Shown in pieces: positions 59,401 to 64,000 of a stretch of 64,000 nucleotides of DNA. The position numbers were made by a program, and so were the translations under genes. The stretch is taken from positions 25,946,254 through 26,010,253 of the forward strand of contig OX352765.1 in NCBI GenBank assembly GCA_947095585.1, given 5' to 3'. A model generated the notes under the pieces. It worked only from the letters and a program-made list of their open reading frames with translations. It did not search any database and was not told the origin of the DNA. This stretch comes from Nephrocerus scutellatus (Eukaryota > Arthropoda > Insecta > Diptera > Pipunculidae). The number at the start of each line of letters is the position of its first letter. Position 1 is the stretch's first letter.

Positions 59401-62400
59401 GAACAAACAATAAAATTGACAAAAAAAGAAGGTCCCTTACATTTGGGTGTAAAATATAAAACGCATTACACATCTGGTCGCAAGAAGTTAGGTTCTGCAC
59501 TAAAACGATCTGTTGCGCTAAATAATAATTTATTATTATTACTAAAGACAGACTGCACTCATTTTTAGTTTGATTGCCTTGTCTATGTGTATAATGTTGT
59601 ACTTGAGAAGCCTTTTGGTATGTTTCATCCCTGTCGACGATACCCATTCAGCTTCGATGGCACTGTTAGCCAACTATTTAATTTTGTCAAATAATGGGGG
59701 AGACTTCAATGCAAAGGTTGGAAAAGGAAGAATTGGAGAAGTAGTAGGCGACCACCATAGTCTAGGTTTTAAAAACTAAAGAGGCCAAAAATTAGTCGAA
59801 TTCTGCCAATCTGGTGGTTCATGGTTCAAACTCCCTCCAAAAAGGCCTGTAGACTTGGCCTTCTTCCAGACACACGGTAAGAAACCAAATAGGAAATAGC
59901 TATATTATGATTAACAAAAGATTCCGAGATGCGGTAAAATTTACAAAAAATTACCCAGGACTGATGTAGAGTCGGATCATAACCATGTTGTAGCCAAAAT
60001 TATGATACAGCTGAAAAAAATTCAGACGAGATCGTAAAGCAGAAAATTGAAATTAGAACCAACCGAACAAGTACGAACCTAACTGAAGAGAGAGATAAAC
60101 GAAAGGTTAACACGAATGTGTACTGATTCAATTAATAAAGAGAACATAAACAGCAACTGGATGGATATAAAAGATATAAAAGATATATTATAGTAAAGAA
60201 AGAGTGGATGACAACCGTAATGTTGACCCTAAGATTATACAAAGCAGATCACACTAGATACAAGTAAATTAATACACTGATCAGAAATAAAGTTAGAGCA
60301 ACCAAAAATACATGCCTACAACAGCAGTTTGTAGAGCTAGCAAGATTTGACAGAAACCAATACAGCTTTAACCTCCATAAAAAGGTAAAATAAATCTTTG
60401 GAATTGAACGTAAGAAGCAATACGCACGATTAAAAGATAAAACTGGCAAAATTCTTGTGAACACGAACGAGAAGTTAGAGTGATGGAAATAGTACATTGA
60501 AGAGCTTTTCTGTGATAATCGAGGAACCGTATGGGGGACCTGAAGGACGGCCTATTTTGAAAGAAGAGACAGCAAAAGTACTAAAAGTAAGAAAGCCACA
60601 GGCCCGGATGGAGTACCAAACGAGCTTTTAAAACTAGTAGAAGAGGACAATATCCAAGTACTCTCTAGTCTCTTTAATGCTATATATAAATACGGCAAGA
60701 AACCTAAGGATTGGTTAGAATCGTAACACTACCTAAGTAGAGCAACACGTCACGCTGTGAGGATTATAGGAGAATAAGTCTAATGAGCCATGCTCTAAAA
60801 ATCCTTTAAAAATCAAACACAAAAGTATACACAATAAACTTGAAGAGGATGTATATCCCTCACCGTTTGGATTCAGGAGTGGCTTTGGTACTCCCGAAGC
60901 ATTATTTGCTTTCAATATAAAGCTTAGAAATTAACCGAAACCTTAGACAATACTCCGCAATAAAAACATATATATGAATGAATGCAGAATTATCGAAAAC
61001 CTCTATTGGAACCAAAAATAAAAAATAAACTTAGAGCGAGAAGAATCTGTTGAAATCAACATTAAAAGAGAAGTCATGCAAGGTTGCATTCTATCTCCAC
61101 TTCTATTCCACAAGCCAGAGCCGCTTTCTGTAAAATTAAAAAACTTCTATGCAGTAGAGAAATTAATATGGAAACAAAAATAAGGCTGGTAAAATGTGTT
61201 ATCTGGTCGATTCTTTTATACGATGCAGAAAAATATAAGAAAAAAAGAACGGTGTATAGAAAAATAGTACGGATCTATTGGTTAGATAGAATAATAAAAG
61301 AAATAAAATAAGAAGAAGTACTTAGACGAAAAAAGGAGATAATATTCTTGGTTACGAGACGAAAACTAGAATACTTAGGTCACATACTTAGAAACAGCAA
61401 ATATTTCTTCATATCATCTCTAGGAGGAAAGATAGAAAAAAAAAAGAAGGACAAGAGGAGGAACACCGGAGTTACTAAGAGGAGTAACGAATAAACAAAC
61501 GTTAAAAACGATGATTTCCATTCCCCGAAACGAAGGATAATTAAGAAGAAGAATGTGAGCAGTGTTATAAAATCCCGTGTATAGGAAAAAATCTTCTTGG
61601 ATCATACAAAGCAAAGCAACAGATGTAAAACCTTTTAGCGATGGGGATAAAATGTTGAGTTTAAAACTAAGGCGGCATATGATTATAAAGCCATATTAGA
61701 TCTTTATAACACCATGAGAATTCTCCATCTCAAATAAACCGACACAATAAAACAATTCTTTACTGTTTGGTTTCTTGAATGAATGGTGGCATTTGATATA
61801 CTCTCGTTACCATTACAGTGAAACCCTGGTCCTACGTCGTATTTTATAATGTCCTAGATCTGATTTCTAAGGTCTGCTTGATTAAAGACTAGTTCCTAAA
61901 TTAAGACTTCAAGGTGCTTTTACTGTTAGATAACCGCTAGGGTACCCACAAGCTATAAGTCATCCTAACGTCCACGTAGTACATTATTGCTCTCGCCACT
62001 GAATCAAAGAATTATTTATCCTTAACGAGTAACTTGATCAGAAAGTTATTACAATAGAGTTAAGATTCGAAATCTATTGATTTGACGGAAGCTTATTGGA
62101 AGCAGTTTTTATTAAGTACTGTATCTAAATCTTATCATAGTTCCTCATCAAAGAACTGAGAATATCAACATTAAATACACAAAATGGTTTTTTTTAGTAA
62201 TTTGTTCGTTTCTCTTTTGCGCACGGAAATTTAAGCTTTCTTTTCGGTCTTCTTGCGCAAAAGTACTGCCTGGATATTCGGTAAAACACCACCTTGAGCA
62301 ATGGTAACTCCAGACAAAAGCTTGTTTAATTCTTTTTTTTTTCGAATTCATGCAGAACAACTCGCATATGTCTCCATACACAATGAATTGAATTGGTTAG

Positions 62401-63700
62401 CTAATCATTATGGAAATGAACTCTTGCAGTGCCAGCACTACAGCCCAGACTCAAATCCCATTAACCATGTTCGGGCTAAAATAGTTGGGGACCAATTTAT
62501 TGTGACACATTGTTGAGAAGTGCGAGGCACTGCATCTTGATAACGATGTTCCCTCCGGATTAATAAATTCAATGTTTAAAGGGGCTAACTGCAGTTATAG
62601 AATATGATGGATTTAGGACAAAATATTAATTTATATAAATTTTCGAATTTGGTAATATGCCGTAACTCTTTTCGTGGTAAGAACTATAAATACAGTCCTC
62701 CAGCATTGGTGAAAACCCGGCTCGTCGATGTAGGATTTCCCAAACACTCTAAAATTCCCATTAAAATCTAAGTCTTGTGTGTTATAGTTCAGTCTGCTTA
62801 GGCGAAAAGTCTTACAAAACAAATTGCAGACCGGAGTACAGGAAAATAGAGAACCACTGATCAAGAAGAAAATATTTTAGTTAAACGATAACATTTAAAA
62901 GTAAAAGGAAACTCATCTTAAGGTAAATAATGCATCCTGTTATATTAATTATTGCTATAGACTTTGAAATGCTTTGGCATTTAAATACTCGAACATTGGG
63001 AAACTCATATTTCAGGTAAACTTACAGAAAAAAAGGATTTTTTTACAATGCGATTATATCCGAAATCACTAAAAAATTAAATTAAACTGCAATTAAGAAA
63101 ACATGCAATACTTCTTCATGCAATAATAATTAAGAGGCCAATTCGTTGATGCAGAAGTGCAAAGTGTTCAAAACTATACCTTGCTGATTCGCACTGGAAT
63201 CGTCTTCTCCTACTTGTGCAAACCAATGAAGTGATGTTGAATTTGAACGTTCCATGGAGGCTAATTTTAGTGTAAGTAATTGGTAAGTTTTAATTTTAGC
63301 TCAGCTGAATAGAATTACCATTCATGAAGATAACTAATGTATGTATATATTTTTAAATTCTAACTTCTTACTATAAAAAATTATAGATACTTTACAGGAA
63401 TAGCTAGTTATTTTTTTCTATATTATCGTATTCGATTTGATTTAGGAACAATGACATTGTAAAACATTGATTTACAAGTAAGCAATGCCATAACAAACAT
63501 GTAAATATAGGAAATATAAATACATAAAAGAGTTTTCAAAGATTTGTTTTTTTATTTCCATAAATTATTGTTTATTTCATATATTAACCTTGCCAGTAAA
63601 AATAATATAAGAACGAATGTCCAAAAAAAGGTTAATTTTTTTTGATACATACCTTTCTTTTCCACGCTTGATTCTCGGCTTTCTCCTTTTGGAGCAGATT
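38225..63700 (-). CDS. ens: ensconsin (MAP7 family), thirteen exons in window, 5' end beyond right edge
   Basis: Ensconsin is a microtubule-bound cofactor that recruits and activates kinesin-1 for organelle and mRNA transport, nuclear positioning and spindle work. Exons: 63653-63700, 57838-58094, 57570-57706, 52691-52812, 52005-52190, 48255-48392, 47099-47614, 42323-42496, 40318-40478, 39430-40206, 39102-39344, 38509-39035 and 38225-38423. They sum to 3,485 nt, giving 1,160 codons plus stop with every junction in phase. The second and third exons hold the charged N-terminal coiled coil that binds microtubules ([19 protein letters not shown]) and the [11 protein letters not shown] motif. The middle is Ser/Thr-rich and likely disordered. 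Exons 39430-40206 and 39102-39344 carry the long Glu/Arg MAP7 coiled coil ending [14 protein letters not shown], the kinesin-binding hallmark. The tail has a His/Gln-rich tract. N-terminal exons are missing from the window. Confidence 0.94.
38509..39035 (-). CDS. ens: ens exon, Thr- and His/Gln-rich tail
   Basis: Acceptor [29 protein letters not shown] on through TTTTPTTTT and [14 protein letters not shown], ending IGNINNK; donor GTAAGT in phase 2. Confidence 0.92.
39102..39344 (-). CDS. ens: ens exon, rest of MAP7 domain
   Basis: Acceptor [28 protein letters not shown] to the family hallmark [16 protein letters not shown] and STPVK; donor GTTTGT. Confidence 0.95.
39430..40206 (-). CDS. ens: ens exon, acidic linker and first part of MAP7 domain
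   Basis: Acceptor [24 protein letters not shown] onward. A disordered acidic stretch leads into [20 protein letters not shown] and a long Glu/Arg helix ending EERLRQAIE at donor GTAATT. 259 codons. Confidence 0.95.
40318..40478 (-). CDS. ens: ens exon, [12 protein letters not shown] region
   Basis: A phase-1 join gives [19 protein letters not shown] and on to [15 protein letters not shown]; donor GTGAGT, phase 0. The acceptor (TATTAAAAAAG) follows a TTCCTTCTCTTCTAAT tract and is chosen by phase. Confidence 0.82.
40627..40945 (-). mobile_element. tRNA-derived SINE copy in ens intron
   Basis: The (AAT)n tail, GGCGCGACAGACCGTTGCGG, TAGCTTCTCGCGACCATTTG, ACATTCGCGAGAGGTGGGAC and the tRNA-like head (TTGGAATCCCAG inverted, GCAGTGGTGACC) are present. 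Inserted next to or into the LINE relic that follows. Confidence 0.78.
40946..41945 (+). mobile_element. LINE relic, reverse transcriptase (same family as 6775-7760)
   Basis: Reads [13 protein letters not shown], then [60 protein letters not shown] and [19 protein letters not shown], ending [20 protein letters not shown] and [17 protein letters not shown]. The YADD box is kept, but stops, a missing QG box and frameshifts make it dead. Antisense to ens, inside an intron. Confidence 0.85.
41946..42322. other. ens intron, no feature
   Basis: AT-rich intron after the LINE tail (TAAATAAGTAAGTA). Nothing recognised. Confidence 0.35.
42323..42496 (-). CDS. ens: ens exon, [10 protein letters not shown] region
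   Basis: Acceptor AATTAATAG, then [20 protein letters not shown] to [14 protein letters not shown] plus one base; donor GTAAGT. The plus-strand open frame across it is a shadow. Confidence 0.92.
42750..42880 (+). mobile_element. mariner-type transposase fragment
   Basis: [18 protein letters not shown], then [13 protein letters not shown] resembles the GGIIGPYFFE...VTVNGERYR segment just after the first catalytic Asp. Only this segment is visible, and the fit is by eye. Confidence 0.45.
42881..43319. other. ens intron spacer
   Basis: No recognised repeat or coding signal. Confidence 0.3.
43320..44125 (+). repeat. interspersed repeat family A, long copy
   Basis: Starts CTCTATATTAACTTCACTTG, then GGCT tetramers (CGGCTGGCCGGCTGGCTGGC), CTTGTGATCAATTTTTAACC, ATCGGGCCCCGGGTTCGGCC, a middle block with GCTCAGAGTATGAGCGTGCT and a GATATCAACTTACAGATAG box, and the end CGAGGGGCTCCCATATCAAT. 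Bases 53200-54030 hold the same order inverted; together they define an element of about 800 bp. Confidence 0.7.
44290..44990 (-). mobile_element. jockey-like LINE 3' end (family J)
   Basis: The minus strand has the [20 protein letters not shown] motif ending near 44760, then decayed sequence to the MWNALP-type tail and the noncoding end near 44310. Frameshifted throughout; same strand as ens. Confidence 0.7.
45110..45545 (+). repeat. interspersed repeat family A copy with GTTC tetramers
   Basis: TTCTGTCGTTCGTTCGTTCG, ATCATCCAACCAATTTTTAA, CACACATGTGCATCTCCGGT, GATCGGGCCCGGGGGTCGGG, ending GAGAATTTACATGAACATTT. Confidence 0.65.
45735..46070 (+). repeat. tRNA-like head followed by short tandem units
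   Basis: GTGCAGTGGTTAGAACC and GGGTTCGTTTTCC resemble tRNA A and B boxes 45 bp apart, possibly a second SINE type. Downstream are several units of about 17 bp around AAAATCTCGCATTTTC, and two copies of GGGAGTTTTTCCTTTTAAAA. Confidence 0.45.
46071..47098. other. ens intron, no recognised gene
   Basis: AT-rich; starts with a short family J-like tail phrase (AATCCCTTGAAGCGTACGC) near 46206. Nothing else is supported. Confidence 0.35.
47099..47614 (-). CDS. ens: ens exon, Ser-rich, RLDQLAQP motif
   Basis: Encodes [20 protein letters not shown], a short charged helix ([16 protein letters not shown]), then a Ser/Thr-rich stretch with two SMTHLA/SMSQLA boxes, ending SLVTT plus one base; donor GTGTGT. 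The acceptor is CAAAAAG, A-rich and weak, but fixed by phase and by the [14 protein letters not shown] start. Confidence 0.9.
48255..48392 (-). CDS. ens: ens exon, linker
   Basis: Acceptor AAATTGCAG, then [20 protein letters not shown] to SLSTTPKTP; donor GTAAGA. Phase 1 both ends. Confidence 0.9.
48393..48906. other. ens intron spacer
   Basis: AT-rich intron with no recognised feature; ends at the TIR element. Confidence 0.3.
48907..49252. mobile_element. 346-bp MITE-like element with perfect 19-bp TIRs
   Basis: TGAAATAGGCCCGACCTCA at 48907-48925 and its exact reverse complement at 49234-49252. The interior is AT-rich with no coding frame. No target duplication is obvious. It lies in the large ens intron between 48393 and 52004. 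Confidence 0.75.
49701..49812. repeat. 112-bp palindromic element, 19-bp arms
   Basis: TTGCCGAGGAATAGGGAAT at 49701-49719 and its near-exact reverse complement (18 of 19) at 49794-49812. Could be a tiny MITE or a structured intronic element. Confidence 0.6.
49840..49992 (+). mobile_element. possible LINE 3' tail
   Basis: A GC-richer stretch ends in (ACA)n at 49970-49988, in the style of a retroelement 3' end. No protein motif, so the class is uncertain. Confidence 0.35.
49993..50401. other. ens intron spacer
   Basis: AT-rich; no recognised feature. Confidence 0.3.
50402..50697 (-). mobile_element. tRNA-derived SINE, nearly full-length copy
   Basis: On the minus strand the head reads CGCCGTGGTTCAGTGGATAA (A-box-like), then TGGTTCAAATTCCAC (B-box-like), then the shared body (CTCGCGAAAGTCTGACAAAC, GCTTCTCCATTCGCCGTTCG), GCGCCGAATA and a (TTA)n tail. 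The best guide to the family's full length, about 296 bp. Confidence 0.85.
50950..51261. repeat. two 156-bp tandem units, each with a CCCGTTT...AAACGGG hairpin
   Basis: Units at 50950-51105 and 51106-51261 share AATTAAGAAATATTTTAATT, AATTGACATTAAATTGAAAA, the hairpin and CCACACTCGTATTTT. The stem is 7 bp in unit 1 (51032-51052) and extends to 10 bp, AGCCCGTTT with AAACGGGCT, in unit 2 (51183-51206). Confidence 0.75.
51262..52004. other. ens intron; holds the alternative stop for the 52005 exon
   Basis: The frame from the exon at 52005-52190 stays open to a stop at 51922. The remainder is AT-rich with no features. Confidence 0.4.
52005..52190 (-). CDS. ens: ens exon, 186 nt, phase-symmetric, possible cassette or alternative end
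   Basis: Acceptor TACATCACAG, then [20 protein letters not shown] and [18 protein letters not shown] to SSYTN; donor GTGAGG at 52004. In phase 1, out phase 1, a whole number of codons, so it can be skipped without a frame change. If the donor is not used, the frame continues to a stop at 51922 and the protein would lack the MAP7 kinesin-binding part. Confidence 0.78.
52191..52690. other. ens intron between 52005 and 52691 exons
   Basis: AT-rich; includes a TATATGTATATATG tract near the acceptor. No feature. Confidence 0.35.
52691..52812 (-). CDS. ens: ens exon, Ser/Arg-rich linker
   Basis: Acceptor CACTTGCAG, then [20 protein letters not shown] to SGADRHD. Phase 2 in, phase 1 out; donor GTAAGT. 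Confidence 0.85.
53200..54030 (-). repeat. interspersed repeat family A, long inverted copy with GACC array
   Basis: Mirror of 43320-44125: TTGATATGGGAGCCCCTCGA, AGCACGCTCATACTCTGAGC, CTTGCGGCCGAACCCGGGAC, TTGTCTCCGGAAATACGCAT, GGGTTAAAAATTGATCGCAA, then the tetramer array and GGGCAAGTGAAGTTAATATA. Confidence 0.75.
53870..53990. repeat. GACC-based minisatellite, about 11-bp units
   Basis: Roughly ten units of GACGACCGACC inside the family A copy. The frame through it encodes repeated TTDRRPTD, an artefact of the array. Confidence 0.9.
54124..54325 (-). mobile_element. tRNA-derived SINE, 5'-truncated copy
   Basis: (AAT)n tail, CGGAGCGACAGACCACAAGG, GCTTTCCGTGACAAGTTATT, ATTCGCGAGAGATGGGACAG; the tRNA-like head is missing and it abuts a LINE tail. 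Confidence 0.78.
54330..55080 (-). mobile_element. jockey-like LINE 3' end (family J)
   Basis: The minus strand reads [72 protein letters not shown] and the TATGCTTGGCACAGCG noncoding tail at about 54390 on the plus strand. Frameshifted. Confidence 0.78.
55135..55440 (+). mobile_element. LINE RNase H-domain fragment
   Basis: The plus strand, with one frameshift, reads [23 protein letters not shown], then [18 protein letters not shown]. The GHxGIxGNExxDELA box is the last RNase H motif of LINE polyproteins. Different element from the flanking family J pieces. Confidence 0.65.
55500..55789 (-). mobile_element. jockey-like LINE fragment (RT palm region)
   Basis: [14 protein letters not shown] remains of the LFLIFINDL motif, then [12 protein letters not shown] and [20 protein letters not shown], matching the adjacent 55790-56560 copy. 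Confidence 0.6.
55790..56560 (-). mobile_element. jockey-like LINE fragment (family J), RT to 3' end
   Basis: Minus strand: [20 protein letters not shown] (the YADD box region decayed to FADN), [31 protein letters not shown], then [20 protein letters not shown] and the tail. Disabled. Confidence 0.78.
56561..56744. other. ens intron spacer
   Basis: Between LINE and mariner relics; no exon found that would fit ens phases. Confidence 0.3.
56745..57480 (+). mobile_element. mariner-type transposase relic
   Basis: [20 protein letters not shown] and [15 protein letters not shown] mark the first catalytic Asp region. Later, in other frames, come the remains of [19 protein letters not shown] and WPPRSCDLT...FFLWGYVKP. 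Several frameshifts and stops; a closer match to a DD34E/D group than to the 14-kb and 37-kb copies. Confidence 0.78.
57570..57706 (-). CDS. ens: ens exon with [11 protein letters not shown] motif
   Basis: Acceptor AAAGCAG, then [20 protein letters not shown] to SPSNFWGHR; donor GTGAGT in phase 2. The GSSTPRL motif is conserved in fly ensconsin. Confidence 0.92.
57838..58094 (-). CDS. ens: ens exon, microtubule-binding coiled coil
   Basis: Opens [20 protein letters not shown] and ends [15 protein letters not shown] at donor GTAAAA, phase 0. The acceptor (CCCGGTAG) has a weak pyrimidine tract, so the first few residues are less certain. Confidence 0.9.
58095..59289. other. ens intron, no recognised feature
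   Basis: AT-rich; no repeat boundaries or domain-bearing frames seen. Confidence 0.35.
59290..61560 (+). mobile_element. RTE-like LINE relic, near full-length but dead
   Basis: In order: endonuclease [20 protein letters not shown] and [20 protein letters not shown]; then [13 protein letters not shown]; polymerase [48 protein letters not shown]; then [20 protein letters not shown] and [11 protein letters not shown]. Spread over all three frames with many stops; the catalytic YADD box was not found. Antisense to ens in its 5.6-kb intron. Confidence 0.82.
62231..62332 (-). pseudogene. histone H2A 3' coding fragment
   Basis: Reads [20 protein letters not shown], then [13 protein letters not shown] and a stop: the last 33 residues of arthropod H2A with one change visible (LLPKK to LLRKK). 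Upstream it breaks off at a poly-A/T junction next to a Tc1-like fragment. No histone stem-loop is seen after the stop. An orphan piece, probably captured or retrocopied DNA. Confidence 0.85.
62335..62560 (+). mobile_element. Tc1-like transposase C-terminal fragment
   Basis: [20 protein letters not shown] followed by [13 protein letters not shown] resembles the NWLxxN...WPAQSPDLNPIEHVW end of Tc1-type transposases, with Ile-Asn where the catalytic Glu should be. Confidence 0.5.
62561..63652. other. ens intron, no recognised feature
   Basis: AT-rich; nothing coding or repetitive could be named. Confidence 0.35.
63653..63700 (-). CDS. ens: ens exon (first in window)
   Basis: Acceptor TTTTTTTAACAG, then [16 protein letters not shown] plus one base; donor GTATGT. 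Phase 1 to phase 1. It is short and charged, and assigned because it fits the phase of the next exon. It could be alternatively used. Confidence 0.7.
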
Positions 63701-64000
63701 CTGTTAAAAAAAATAACATTTTCAGATAATTTTCGAGCTAAATTTTTAATGGAGGATATGTAAAAGTATGTGAAAAAGTTATAAAAATAACAAGAATTCG
63801 TCGATTTGATCATTAATAATGGGGAAGATTTTTCCGTTTTAATTTTCGCATTTACAACCAAACCATATTTGAACACAATTTTCATTGGGATTCAAAACCT
63901 GAATCCTACTGGAAAATTAAATTTGAAATTTTGACCTCATAATGATTCGAAAATCTTCACTTGGGTTTTCACGTTGTTTTGTGGTTAGTTTATTTTTTTA
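63701..64000. other. ens intron upstream of the first exon in view
   Basis: AT-rich, ending at the AACAG acceptor of the 63653-63700 exon. Further 5' ens exons must lie beyond the edge. Confidence 0.4.

Overview
The window looks like nuclear DNA of a higher (brachyceran) fly. It is AT-rich, with short GT-AG introns alongside very long ones. Four split genes, all on the minus strand, encode proteins that closely follow their Drosophila counterparts. Large introns, heavy LINE, SINE and mariner load, and moderate divergence from Drosophila suggest a non-drosophilid such as a tephritid fruit fly; the genus cannot be settled by reading alone. No bacterial operons, CRISPR arrays or standard RNA genes were seen.

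Genes from left to right, all minus strand. (1) nbs (nibrin), 5' part, 1-1253: two complete exons and one running off the left edge, covering the FHA domain and BRCT region of the MRN DNA-break complex. (2) mRpS6, 2603-3099: two exons, 147 residues, complete. (3) Chd64, a calponin/transgelin-type CH-domain protein, 5617-28033: four coding exons, 188 residues, complete, with a 21.7-kb first intron. (4) ens (ensconsin/MAP7), 38225-63700: thirteen coding exons carrying 1,160 codons to the stop; its 5' end lies beyond the right edge. Every intron phase matches across each join, which is the main support for these models. They serve unrelated cell functions: DNA repair, mitochondrial translation, actin-associated or hormone-linked functions, and microtubule/kinesin-1 transport. 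No operon-like relation is implied.

Most of the rest is transposon debris, in the Chd64 intron (6.3-28 kb), the 28-38 kb intergenic stretch and the ens introns. It includes: broken LINEs of at least three types (an RTE-like relic at 59.3-61.6 kb, a related pair at 6.8-7.8 and 40.9-41.9 kb, and a jockey-like family with many 3' fragments); a tRNA-derived SINE family of about 300 bp with six copies; several dead mariner/Tc1 transposases; foldback and TIR elements; and an abundant interspersed repeat, here called family A, in which most copies carry a tetranucleotide array at the same place. A 777-bp tandem duplication lies at 30692-32245 and an orphan 3' fragment of histone H2A at 62231-62332.

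No new multi-gene system was found. The observations most worth following are the variable tetranucleotide site in family A, the SINE family, the perfect-TIR element in an ens intron, the hairpin-bearing tandem repeat near 51 kb, the 186-nt ens exon with a possible alternative stop, and the inferred nbs start codon 236 bp from a TIR element.
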